DNA of 24,568 nucleotides. Origin: a virus. The notes beneath the pieces were generated by a model. It worked only from the letters and a program-made list of their open reading frames with translations. It did no database searches and had not been told where the DNA came from. Positions 8,978 to 15,752 of this stretch are shown in pieces; the stretch's first letter is position 1, and every line of letters begins with the position of its first letter. The stretch lies in the IMG/VR virus record IMGVR_UViG_3300031566_000354, positions 1-24,568 of that record, one strand, 5' to 3'. A program made the translations under genes and the position numbers.

Positions 8978-10105
8978 CTAGGGAGCACTATCCAAGGCTG
9001 TCAATGTATAATAATAACATACGGCGGTAATTTCACCATCCGTAAAGTCTGCGCCTTGTGGGGTTAGTGTGATGTCAGTTTCCCCGCTTGTAATAGCCGT
9101 TGCGGCATTCGCGTCAAAAAACGTATTCACCTTGGTGTTTTTGGCAGCGGCTCCGCCGGCTCCCTGGATTGCTGCGCTAGAACCGCCTGAATATGCCGCA
9201 GCCCATGTATTATCACCGTCATTCGTCACGGCGACATCAACGCGTAATTGACAGGCATGTAATAGTGACCCTGTCGGGATATTTACCTCAATTTTATCCG
9301 TCGCCCCCGTGAGAGCCCCGCTTGATGCTGTGACTGTCTGTAAGACAAGCGCCCCACTGGCTTCTGTCGCATCAACTGTCAAAAATCCAGGGGCTTGAAA
9401 TGTTCCATCCGTTACGACCGCACCGTTAACAGCATTTGTGATTGTCTCATCATTACTTAAGACGAGGCCACCCGCTGCCGTAATATCAAGCGTACCATCA
9501 ACAGAGATAACGCCATTGACCGAATTGGTGATTGTTTCATCATTTTCTAAGATGAGACCACCTGCGCCAACGATGTCCACAGAGCCTGAAGAGGTCACAT
9601 TGCCCGCGAAGGCATGAGTTGTCGCGGTGTATGTAATGGTTCCATTAACAGAGTTGTCAATCGTTTCTCCGTTGACCAACGTAACAACACCAGTACTGCC
9701 TAAGCTCCACTTGGTTGCCGGAGCCGCACCAGCAGTCATCAGCATAAAATCCATCTGGAAATCTTCTGAGGCTGCCGTTGTATCAGTGGCAATTACGGCG
9801 ATATTCGCCCCGTTCTCGGTGTTCGCAGCCGCCGTTTCTTGGAGCCAGCGGAGTGATAACCCGATCCCATTAGCAGGGGTCGCACTTGTTGTATGTGTGA
9901 AATCAACCAACGGATGTACTGTGTTTGTTAATGCCGTTTCTTCTGACACGTCCAGGCCGCTTGTCGTGCCAACCAACGAATACCGAACTGACTCTGTGCC
10001 ATTGATCACAGAGTCAAGCAGCGATTCTGTGGTCTGCCCTTGCACATTGTCTGTTGTGATAAACACAAGAACACAGGCCAGTAATACCATTCCTAATCGT
10101 TTCAT
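8978..10105 (-). CDS. Exported repeat protein in the virion module
   Basis: 375 residues. Residues 1-23 form a clear Sec signal peptide (MKRLGMVLLACVLVFITT followed by polar residues), which is unexpected in a virion gene cluster. The body is low in charge and rich in Thr, Ala, Gly and Val. A motif of the type N-x-ETI-x-N-x-VNG occurs three times, near residues 145-155, 188-198 and 218-228, each followed by a D/G-T step, as in beta-solenoid or fiber repeats. The C-terminal 120 residues (TDKIEVNIPTGSLLHACQLRV ... ITLTPQGADFTDGEITAVCYYY) look like a beta-sandwich cap. A good ribosome binding site (ATAGGAGAAAC) precedes the ATG. Possible roles are a capsid fiber or a secreted host-surface protein; neither is proven. 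Confidence 0.6.
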   Translation of the reverse strand: MKRLGMVLLACVLVFITTDNVQGQTTESLLDSVINGTESVRYSLVGTTSGLDVSEETALTNTVHPLVDFTHTTSATPANGIGLSLRWLQETAAANTENGANIAVIATDTTAASEDFQMDFMLMTAGAAPATKWSLGSTGVVTLVNGETIDNSVNGTITYTATTHAFAGNVTSSGSVDIVGAGGLILENDETITNSVNGVISVDGTLDITAAGGLVLSNDETITNAVNGAVVTDGTFQAPGFLTVDATEASGALVLQTVTASSGALTGATDKIEVNIPTGSLLHACQLRVDVAVTNDGDNTWAAAYSGGSSAAIQGAGGAAAKNTKVNTFFDANAATAITSGETDITLTPQGADFTDGEITAVCYYYTLTALDSAP

Positions 10106-10129
10106 GTGATGTTTCTCCTATATTTTAAG

Positions 10130-10154
10130 AGCGCCTTACTCATAGTAAGGCGCT
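10130..10154 (-). terminator. Perfect 10-bp hairpin after the major capsid gene
   Basis: AGCGCCTTAC and GTAAGGCGCT pair perfectly around a 5-base loop, eight bases after the capsid stop codon. The downstream side is AT-rich (CTTAAAATA) without a real T-run. It may be a partial terminator or a 3' stabiliser that favours capsid mRNA over the genes that follow. Confidence 0.55.
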
Positions 10155-10161
10155 AATATCG

Positions 10162-11259
10162 TTATAATGCTTTAATCGAGTACATATTTTTCTGTGCGAA
10201 CACTTTTTCTTGCGCGAAATATCCAAGCATCATCAATTCGCCGCCCGCCAGAGTAGAGTCATCCGGGACAACTTTGACACTCCAACCCTGATAATTCGGG
10301 ACAACATTACTATCAAGGATGAATGTTCTGACGCAAGGACTCGCAATTTCAGAACTTGGGTCAGAAGACAAATGACAAACCGTGACATAGTCCTCCCAAA
10401 TACGCGACATCGTAAGCGTTGCCGGAGTTTTCGGCGATGAGTCATAACGAGCAGATCCGACAATGACCGAAGAATCTAAATAATTCTCGATAGCTTCCTT
10501 ATTGACATACGTCTGCAATTCTTGCCGTTTGCTGCCTGAAACAGTGGATGCGCCTGTGATTAAGGTGTTTTTCTGCATCTCACGGTAGACATTATGTGCA
10601 ATAATCGTCATGTCTCGCGGAGCAAGAAGCGCATCTTCAGCCGTTGCCATGTCGCCAAGAATGGTTGCTGAGGACGAGCTCCATAACGGTGAGGCGGTCG
10701 CCGTAAAGCCAGCGTCGAAATTCCCTGTTGTCTGATAGAGGCTGGCAACGGTGATTTCACGGTCTAACACTAACAACCGTGTCAAAAACATACGCGCCAA
10801 CTCTCGGTAACGCTGTTCACTACCGTATTGCGTTTTTGCCTGATCTAAGTCAATCCGGCTCAAATAAATCGACAAAGCGCGCCCAGTCAAATCGTAATTC
10901 ACCAGAGAGTCGCCCCAATCAATACGGTTCGGCGGAGTGTTCTTCGCGGCTCCCACTTTTGGGCGTGTATAGAACGTCTTTTCATCAATCTTACGATATG
11001 ACCCGATCAGATCCGGACGGGGGAAAAACGGAGCCACCTGGTCTGCGATATAAATTTGATCGGGATCTTTATACATCGCCGACGCCTTTGAGTCCAGTGT
11101 CCGAAATTTTTCTTTTGTCGCATACTCTGCGACCTGATGGTTATGTGCTGATAATTCTGTTGTTATTTGGCCGCCTGGGATATCCCATCGGATGCTTCCG
11201 AATAACGGGCTGGCTTTGGCAACCTCTTTGATGAGGTCGCGGTTCCTAATTTCTGCCAT
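10162..11259 (-). CDS. Major capsid protein
   Basis: 365 residues from ATG 11257-11259, chosen because AGGAGG lies nine bases upstream; a longer frame would start inside the previous gene. Begins MAEIRNRDLIKEVAKASPLFG. The sequence has the long N-arm, the conserved-looking YTRPKVGAAKNTPPNRIDWGD, the helical YRELARMFLTRLLVLDREITVASLY, and a late domain with LATGGELMMLG-like strands (DDSTLAGGELMMLGYFAQEKVFAQ), as in HK97-fold coat proteins. Its position after a protease-scaffold and a DUF2190-type protein supports the call. It forms the capsid shell. Confidence 0.8.
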   Translation of the reverse strand: MAEIRNRDLIKEVAKASPLFGSIRWDIPGGQITTELSAHNHQVAEYATKEKFRTLDSKASAMYKDPDQIYIADQVAPFFPRPDLIGSYRKIDEKTFYTRPKVGAAKNTPPNRIDWGDSLVNYDLTGRALSIYLSRIDLDQAKTQYGSEQRYRELARMFLTRLLVLDREITVASLYQTTGNFDAGFTATASPLWSSSSATILGDMATAEDALLAPRDMTIIAHNVYREMQKNTLITGASTVSGSKRQELQTYVNKEAIENYLDSSVIVGSARYDSSPKTPATLTMSRIWEDYVTVCHLSSDPSSEIASPCVRTFILDSNVVPNYQGWSVKVVPDDSTLAGGELMMLGYFAQEKVFAQKNMYSIKAL

Positions 11260-11272
11260 AATAATGTACCTC

Positions 11273-11665
11273 CTAAAGTACGGTTGCGGCGACAAAATCG
11301 AAATCGCCTGTGCATTTTTCACCAACAGAAGCGGCAACAGTTGCTGTCCCGACCACTAAGTCACCGGCTATCGCTGTTCTAATACGCCCAGCCGTGCCGT
11401 CATCAGGACAGAGTTGATCGCCAACGGCGATAGTTCCCCCAGCGATAAAATCTAAACGTCCGCGCTGTAAATATTCACACTGCTCTTCATCAGCATAGAT
11501 GTCTGCTGATAATCCCACAGCAACGTCAGTATCAGCCACCGTTTTAATGACGACACCTTCGCTTTCAAACTTGACACAAGCTCGTGCAAAGGCAATAGCT
11601 TCGCCAGCCGTTGCGGTAAAGACATCTTGTGTATCCCATCGTTCGCCATGAGTTGTGTAGGCCAT
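11273..11665 (-). CDS. DUF2190-like capsid decoration protein
   Basis: 130 residues rich in Ala, Gly, Val and Thr. The sequence contains DVFTATAGEAIAFARACVKF, DVAVGLSADIYADEEQCEYLQRGRL and GGTIAVGDQLCPDDGTAGRI. This is the fold pattern of the DUF2190 / phage capsid cement family, with short beta hairpins and the step 'x-G-D-x-L-x-P-D-x-x-G'. The gene lies between scaffold and major capsid, as in many Mu-like and siphophage head modules. It would bind the outside of the capsid. A ribosome binding site (TAGGAGGAAACT) precedes the ATG. Confidence 0.7.
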   Translation of the reverse strand: MAYTTHGERWDTQDVFTATAGEAIAFARACVKFESEGVVIKTVADTDVAVGLSADIYADEEQCEYLQRGRLDFIAGGTIAVGDQLCPDDGTAGRIRTAIAGDLVVGTATVAASVGEKCTGDFDFVAATVL

Positions 11666-11677
11666 AATAGTTTCCTC

Positions 11678-12313
11678 CTAAAATGCTTTTGGGTATTTAT
11701 TGATTGCCATTTCGCGAGCTTTCAACCATACCTGTTCAGGGTCGTTCGGGTCATTGACATAAGGCTTTGCGGCCTCTGCGAATTCGGCAATATGCGATTC
11801 TTGAATTTCTGTCTTGGTGAGTGGTTTCTCTGATGGGTCATGATACTCTTTCTGTGCCGCAAATTCCCCAACCGGCACAACAAGACTGTCATGCTCTTTA
11901 AGCAACGTCTCAAAACAGTTCTCAAGTGCCGCCGTGAAATCTTTTTCCCCGTCGGCAAACTCAATGACACTCCCAGGCCCATTGAGTAAAAACGGGGTCA
12001 TAAGCTTCACAGCCTTTGGGCTTGCGTGATGCTCATGCGCCATTCGGTCAAAAAATAATTTGACGTGCTGTTGTTTCGTCACGTCCTGTTCTTGTTGCAA
12101 CCCACGTTCAAGTGACTGGATCATATTATCTTTCGCTCTCAGGTGTTCTTGCATCTCCTGGATGAGCGTGTCTGCCTTCGCCTGTCGTACTTTCATAGCA
12201 TTCAGTTCTGCTGCCATGTCGTCGGCGATGTCTCCCCCGTGTGGCACTGCGTTATTCTCTTTTGTTGGGATAGACGTGGTTTTCCCTTCTTCTTTTTTGA
12301 GTTTTTCTGGCAT
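11678..12313 (-). CDS. Nested capsid scaffold protein, internal start in the protease gene
   Basis: An internal ATG at codon 207 (MPEKLKKEEGKTTSIP) is preceded by AAAAGGAGACAACACAC, a better ribosome binding site than that of the full-length gene. It would give a 211-residue, charged, coiled-coil protein equal to the scaffold half alone. Nested protease/scaffold pairs are well known (lambda C/Nu3, Mu I/Z). The scaffold is needed in large amounts and the protease in small amounts, which fits the weak first and strong second start. Expression is inferred. Confidence 0.65.
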   Translation of the reverse strand: MPEKLKKEEGKTTSIPTKENNAVPHGGDIADDMAAELNAMKVRQAKADTLIQEMQEHLRAKDNMIQSLERGLQQEQDVTKQQHVKLFFDRMAHEHHASPKAVKLMTPFLLNGPGSVIEFADGEKDFTAALENCFETLLKEHDSLVVPVGEFAAQKEYHDPSEKPLTKTEIQESHIAEFAEAAKPYVNDPNDPEQVWLKAREMAINKYPKAF

Positions 12314-12931
12314 GTGTGTTGTCTCCTTTTGTTGTTCTCGATGATCAAATTGCGAATACAACGTCAAGACGTTCGTTTCGCTTTCGCCTTCCTCCATAAA
12401 TTCGACAGCAAAGGATGTCGGCTGGTCTCGAACGGCTGGCATTGTCAACCTGTCGAGAAAGCTAATTCCTCTGACTAATTTATTCCAAACTTTACCCGTT
12501 TTCGGGTCTTTTATCGGCGGCAAAATTTCGATGCTTCGCAGCGGAAATTGTTCCTCGATAAATGCCGCCCATTCTTGGGGGATGTTTCGGAGTGTTCCGG
12601 TCAGCCATTTCACGCCGTCTATAAGTTGCGTAGCAAATTCAACGGTGACATCTTTCATGGCTGTCTTCATGGTGTCTTTTAAGTGTAGTTGGTGAAGGAT
12701 ATTCACCATTGCAGGGATGCCTTTTTCATTTTTTATCTGAGGATTCCCTTTATATTCTCCATCCTGGATACTTGATAAAATATATGGCATAGCCTCGTTT
12801 GTATCAGCCGCCATACGCTCTAGCTCTTCGTCAGTGTATGAGAATGATTTTCCCTTCATGTTCCCAGGGTAAAATGTCCCGGCCCTCAGCAGAGGGACAT
12901 CAAAAAATGTGCTATATTCTTCTACTTTCAT
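11678..12931 (-). CDS. Prohead protease-scaffold protein (Mu gpI-like)
   Basis: 417 residues. Residues 1-200 resemble the Mu gpI protease type (MKVEEYSTFFDVPLLRAGTFYPG, FATQLIDGVKWLTGTLRNIP, LRSIEILPPIKDP, ISFLDRLTMPAVRD). Residues about 207-417 are charged and helical with a coiled coil (DMAAELNAMKVRQAKADTLIQEMQEHL), the usual scaffold. The protein would drive and then clear head assembly. The ATG at 12929-12931 has no Shine-Dalgarno; a terminator-like hairpin ends about 14 bases upstream. The second half also has its own start (see the nested gene). Confidence 0.75.
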   Translation of the reverse strand: MKVEEYSTFFDVPLLRAGTFYPGNMKGKSFSYTDEELERMAADTNEAMPYILSSIQDGEYKGNPQIKNEKGIPAMVNILHQLHLKDTMKTAMKDVTVEFATQLIDGVKWLTGTLRNIPQEWAAFIEEQFPLRSIEILPPIKDPKTGKVWNKLVRGISFLDRLTMPAVRDQPTSFAVEFMEEGESETNVLTLYSQFDHREQQKETTHMPEKLKKEEGKTTSIPTKENNAVPHGGDIADDMAAELNAMKVRQAKADTLIQEMQEHLRAKDNMIQSLERGLQQEQDVTKQQHVKLFFDRMAHEHHASPKAVKLMTPFLLNGPGSVIEFADGEKDFTAALENCFETLLKEHDSLVVPVGEFAAQKEYHDPSEKPLTKTEIQESHIAEFAEAAKPYVNDPNDPEQVWLKAREMAINKYPKAF

Positions 12932-12944
12932 GGGTAGCAGGCAC

Positions 12945-12993
12945 GAAAAAAGGCGGAAAATATGAGTAGTATGGGCTACCCATATCGCCGCCT
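12945..12993 (-). terminator. Long intrinsic terminator / attenuator before the protease-scaffold gene
   Basis: AGGCGG, ATATG and GTAG pair in turn with CTAC, CATAT and CCGCCT around a CCCATA loop, giving 15 pairs with small internal loops, followed by a run of six T on the minus strand. The T-run ends 14 bases before the ATG of the protease-scaffold gene. ATGGGTAGC in the hairpin can also pair with GCTACCCAT, which spans that start codon, so two exclusive structures are possible. Confidence 0.6.
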
Positions 12994-13054
12994 AATTTCT
13001 TCAGTTATTGTTAGATGTACGGTCTTTCAATAACCTATGCCGTTCAAATTTCTG

Positions 13055-13303
13055 TCAAATATTACTGTTTTTTTTAAACCAACCGAGTTTATTCATTTCT
13101 TCTTCGTTGAGTGTTTGGAGCGTTTGGTGTTCATGCAATCCAATAAAAGTTATATGCTTATTCTGCTCTAAAAGATGTTGAGACAGTTGAATAATAGATT
13201 CCTTTGCGACTTTATCATATCTCGGTAAATGGTCAATAACTACAATATCGCCATCCTTAATATCTAGTTTTCTCATCAGTAAATCACTTAGTTCTGGACT
13301 CAT
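13055..13303 (-). CDS. Small hypothetical protein between portal and protease genes
   Basis: 82 residues: MSPELSDLLMRKLDIKDGDIVVIDHLPRYD and later HITFIGLHEHQTLQTLNEEEMNKLGWF. The order of a beta strand (DIVVID), a helix (ESIIQLSQHLLEQ), a second strand (ITFIGL) and a final LNEEEMNKLGW helix suggests a small alpha/beta domain. Start lacks a strong ribosome binding site. It is bounded by the portal-MuF gene and by the terminator hairpin, so it is the last gene of the portal transcript. I do not recognise a function. Confidence 0.55.
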   Translation of the reverse strand: MSPELSDLLMRKLDIKDGDIVVIDHLPRYDKVAKESIIQLSQHLLEQNKHITFIGLHEHQTLQTLNEEEMNKLGWFKKNSNI

Positions 13304-13358
13304 ATTCTTTTTTGCTTTTGAACAATCTACTATTTTGCCGAATAAAAAAATAAATCAT

Positions 13359-15293
13359 TCAGCTGAACCTCTTTGGTACTATTTCGGGAAGTTTTTTAGT
13401 ATAGGCATATCTTACCGGGTCGGCCTCAAACATTTCTTTGGTAATAATTTCTTCCCAACAACGACAGTCAAATTCTATAGGGGCTCTTATCTTCTCCCAT
13501 ATAGGATCATCAATAGGACGGATGACCTTATGATAAGCCCTATGTGAGGCACGAACATCTGAATCATTCGCGGTCATTTGGATAAGACCGTGAATCGAAT
13601 CTTTTTCCCGTTGCGCGAGTTCCATTGTACCGTCTGAATACGCTTTGCTTCGTGCAAACCGAAACGAAGCGATGAGTTTCTCCTCTTCGAAGGGAATAGA
13701 CGCCCCTACAAAGATTGTTCTCGCTTTCTTCCGGTATACTTCCCAGGCTTCCGCCTCATTCGTTAGCTTTAACGTGTCTGCAATTTCATTTTTTAACCGT
13801 GTGATAAGCTCAGTACGTCCCTTTGTACTTCCTAGAGAGGAGATTGTAAAGCTATTTTCTTTATCTTTTTGAGGTAAACCGTCAAAATCTTGTTTGTTAT
13901 ATACAGGCATTGCATCCAATGCTTTTTTTGCATCCTTTGCAACTTTTCCAAAGATGTCAGGAGCCGGAGCCTTTGCCGGGAAGTTCTTAATCGTTGATGG
14001 TTTCTCTTCCTCTTCGCCTTCTTTGTCCTGATAGATCTGAATAAATTCTTTTTCTTCTTCTACTTCGCTTTTTTCTTTTTCAGGTTCTTCCTCTTGCTGT
14101 GCATTGATATTTTGTTCTTGATCTTTGGGCGTTACCGGGACAATCCGCTCAGGCTGGATTATTTGCAACCAGGGATATACCTGCACATCTGACCAGTTAT
14201 AATCAATCCCCCAGGGGATAGCCTGGTATGTCCAGGCATTAGACAGCATATTAGCATCGTCCTGTTGAAGTTCTGATTTTGCCCGTGTTCCTTTGGATTC
14301 TTCGGCGCCATAGCTCCCGTATTGTCCATCTAAGAGGGCTGTGGGATTGTGTAATAACACAATTGACACAATTCTTATGGCTAATTCAATATTGGATTGA
14401 AACGCGGAACTTTCTATCTCTGCTTTTAAGGCTTCAATCAAAACCCCCTCTTCTTTAATGATCACCTTATCAGATGACATTTTGGTCAGATCCGCTAAAA
14501 ACTTCGCCCGCCACTGTGCTCGGTCAGTATCTTTCCCTGATTTTGTTTTGGGATACGTTCCCATCCATTGCCCTGTACCTGCCCTTTCAATGCCTCTATT
14601 CCAGTTTTTCCATCCTTCCTTAATCCCTTTCAGTGTGTCGAAGAGGGGCCGCAGTTCTGCAATGCCATAGGGATTCTGAAAATATCCATGGTTGGTGATG
14701 ACCATAAATTTCCTGTCTGGCATCCGTTCAAGGTTGGAGTCATCAAAATATGATTGTTTTTCATAGATACCGGGTTCTCTGTCTTGTGGATTCAGGATAA
14801 ACCGCTCCGGGTCTTTATCCTGAAAGTTAGTAGCATACACAAGGGGTGTCTTTGAGAACGGGGTTTCCCCTCGTGTCCACATATTTTCGATAACTGCCCG
14901 CCCATAGGTCAATGTGGAATCTAAGGCATCTCGCAAAATTTCGCTAAAATCCCGTTCCAACGCCTCATCGTATTGCCATTGTGTAAATTCAAGATGTTGT
15001 TGGTCTATGGTCTGCGAAAATGGGGGGGGAATAATTTGAGGGGGAAAGTATGCTCCCGTGTCATTTGGTTTCAATCCCGTTGCCGACACAAATAATGACG
15101 CCACATGTTTTCGCATGTTCATTGCGGCAAAGACATAAGGGGTCAACGACGCCTCATAAAAAGGGGTAAGTCCATACCGCTGTTCAACGTCATCGGGCGA
15201 GCCTTGCGTCCACGTATATTCTGTGTCTTCGGCCCTTCCCCAGGGCTGGATAATTGCACGAAAAATTGATTGAATATATTCACGTATCTGCAT
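13359..15293 (-). CDS. Portal protein fused to a MuF head morphogenesis domain
   Basis: 644 residues. Residues 1-400 are a DUF935/Mu gp29-like portal (FEASLTPYVFAAM-like start, YGRAVIENMWTRG, YGIAELRPLFDTLKGIKEGW, KVIIKEEGVLIEAL, NPTALLDGQYGSYGAEESKGTRAKSE in separate blocks). Residues about 405-450 are a very acidic linker. The last 110 residues are MuF-like, with VRASHRAYHKVIRPIDDPIW and FDCRCWEEI, the Cys-Arg-Cys signature. In Mu these are two genes; here they are one frame. The portal forms the DNA entry ring and the MuF part acts inside the prohead. The start at 15293 lies only eight bases after a -10 box, so the message may be leaderless. Confidence 0.85.
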   Translation of the reverse strand: MQIREYIQSIFRAIIQPWGRAEDTEYTWTQGSPDDVEQRYGLTPFYEASLTPYVFAAMNMRKHVASLFVSATGLKPNDTGAYFPPQIIPPPFSQTIDQQHLEFTQWQYDEALERDFSEILRDALDSTLTYGRAVIENMWTRGETPFSKTPLVYATNFQDKDPERFILNPQDREPGIYEKQSYFDDSNLERMPDRKFMVITNHGYFQNPYGIAELRPLFDTLKGIKEGWKNWNRGIERAGTGQWMGTYPKTKSGKDTDRAQWRAKFLADLTKMSSDKVIIKEEGVLIEALKAEIESSAFQSNIELAIRIVSIVLLHNPTALLDGQYGSYGAEESKGTRAKSELQQDDANMLSNAWTYQAIPWGIDYNWSDVQVYPWLQIIQPERIVPVTPKDQEQNINAQQEEEPEKEKSEVEEEKEFIQIYQDKEGEEEEKPSTIKNFPAKAPAPDIFGKVAKDAKKALDAMPVYNKQDFDGLPQKDKENSFTISSLGSTKGRTELITRLKNEIADTLKLTNEAEAWEVYRKKARTIFVGASIPFEEEKLIASFRFARSKAYSDGTMELAQREKDSIHGLIQMTANDSDVRASHRAYHKVIRPIDDPIWEKIRAPIEFDCRCWEEIITKEMFEADPVRYAYTKKLPEIVPKRFS

Positions 15294-15301
15294 ATACCTA
15301 T

Positions 15302-15330
15302 AATATATGCAGTGCTGCCAATAAAGTCAA
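15302..15330 (-). promoter_or_regulatory. Sigma70-like promoter of the portal gene
   Basis: TTGACT (15325-15330), a 17-base spacer and TATATT (15302-15307) on the minus strand. A run of A lies just upstream of -35. The portal ATG comes eight bases after the -10 box, so transcription should begin at or next to the start codon. The same -35/spacer/-10 pattern recurs at the array head and before the 83-residue gene. Confidence 0.65.
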
Positions 15331-15367
15331 TTTTTTTTTTGAGAACACCTTGTGGCATTCGTGATAG

Positions 15368-15559
15368 CTAGGTATTTGAGGATTTCAAATAGTATTTGAT
15401 GTCATAAATAATACGTTTCTTTTTATATGCTGGGGTTGCTCTATAGGCGACGAAGTAGGCGACACGGTGCGGGGTTTTGTCATAGCATACAGGGCAAAGG
15501 TCATGCCCTTTTAGGATCCCTCTTCGTCCGCACTGTGTGCAGATGATAATTTTTTTCAC
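15368..15559 (-). CDS. Small zinc-ribbon protein
   Basis: 63 residues with a GTG start: KKIIICTQCGRRGILKGHDLCPVCYDKTP. Two CxxC pairs (CTQC and CPVC) spaced by 14 residues form a typical zinc ribbon, followed by a basic helical tail (PAYKKKRIIYDIKYYLK). The GTG lies three bases after the stop of the previous small gene, so coupled translation is likely. The role is unknown; it could bind nucleic acid or another protein. Confidence 0.65.
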   Translation of the reverse strand: MKKIIICTQCGRRGILKGHDLCPVCYDKTPHRVAYFVAYRATPAYKKKRIIYDIKYYLKSSNT

Positions 15560-15562
15560 GGC

Positions 15563-15739
15563 TTAAATGCGATGAAGATATATGTAACTTTTTGTTTGTA
15601 TCGCCCATGTTCTTATCGTTTCAATGATAATCAATCCTTCAGGATCATTCTGTGGTGCAAGCCACAGAGCAATACTAAAACACCAATTACAAAAAAGAAG
15701 CCTCATCTCCGTAAATATCTTTGTATTCATATTTTTCAT
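15563..15739 (-). CDS. Small 58-residue protein after the methyltransferase
   Basis: Reads MKNMNTKIFTEMRLLFCN, then a hydrophobic helix with CFSIALWLAPQNDPEG, then IIIETIRTWAIQTK and YIYLHRI. GAGG lies ten bases upstream and directly follows the methyltransferase stop. Only 13 bases separate it from that gene and three from the next, so the three appear to form one unit. The layout of a short amphipathic helix, the step LAP-x-x-DPEG and a second helix ending in W resembles small proteins seen in other phage genomes, but I cannot name the family. Confidence 0.6.
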   Translation of the reverse strand: MKNMNTKIFTEMRLLFCNWCFSIALWLAPQNDPEGLIIIETIRTWAIQTKSYIYLHRI

Positions 15740-15752
15740 TACATTTACCTCA

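Noticed and set aside
9627-10109. Plus-strand frame of 160 residues and similar plus-strand frames at 10779-11231, 15572-16021 and 22889-23233
   Set aside because: All lie opposite well-supported minus-strand genes, have no ribosome binding sites and show no protein-like motifs.
15563-15752. Possible attC behind the methyltransferase
   Set aside because: A stem CTGTGG/CCACAG exists, but without cores, and it lies in the coding frame of a 58-residue gene.
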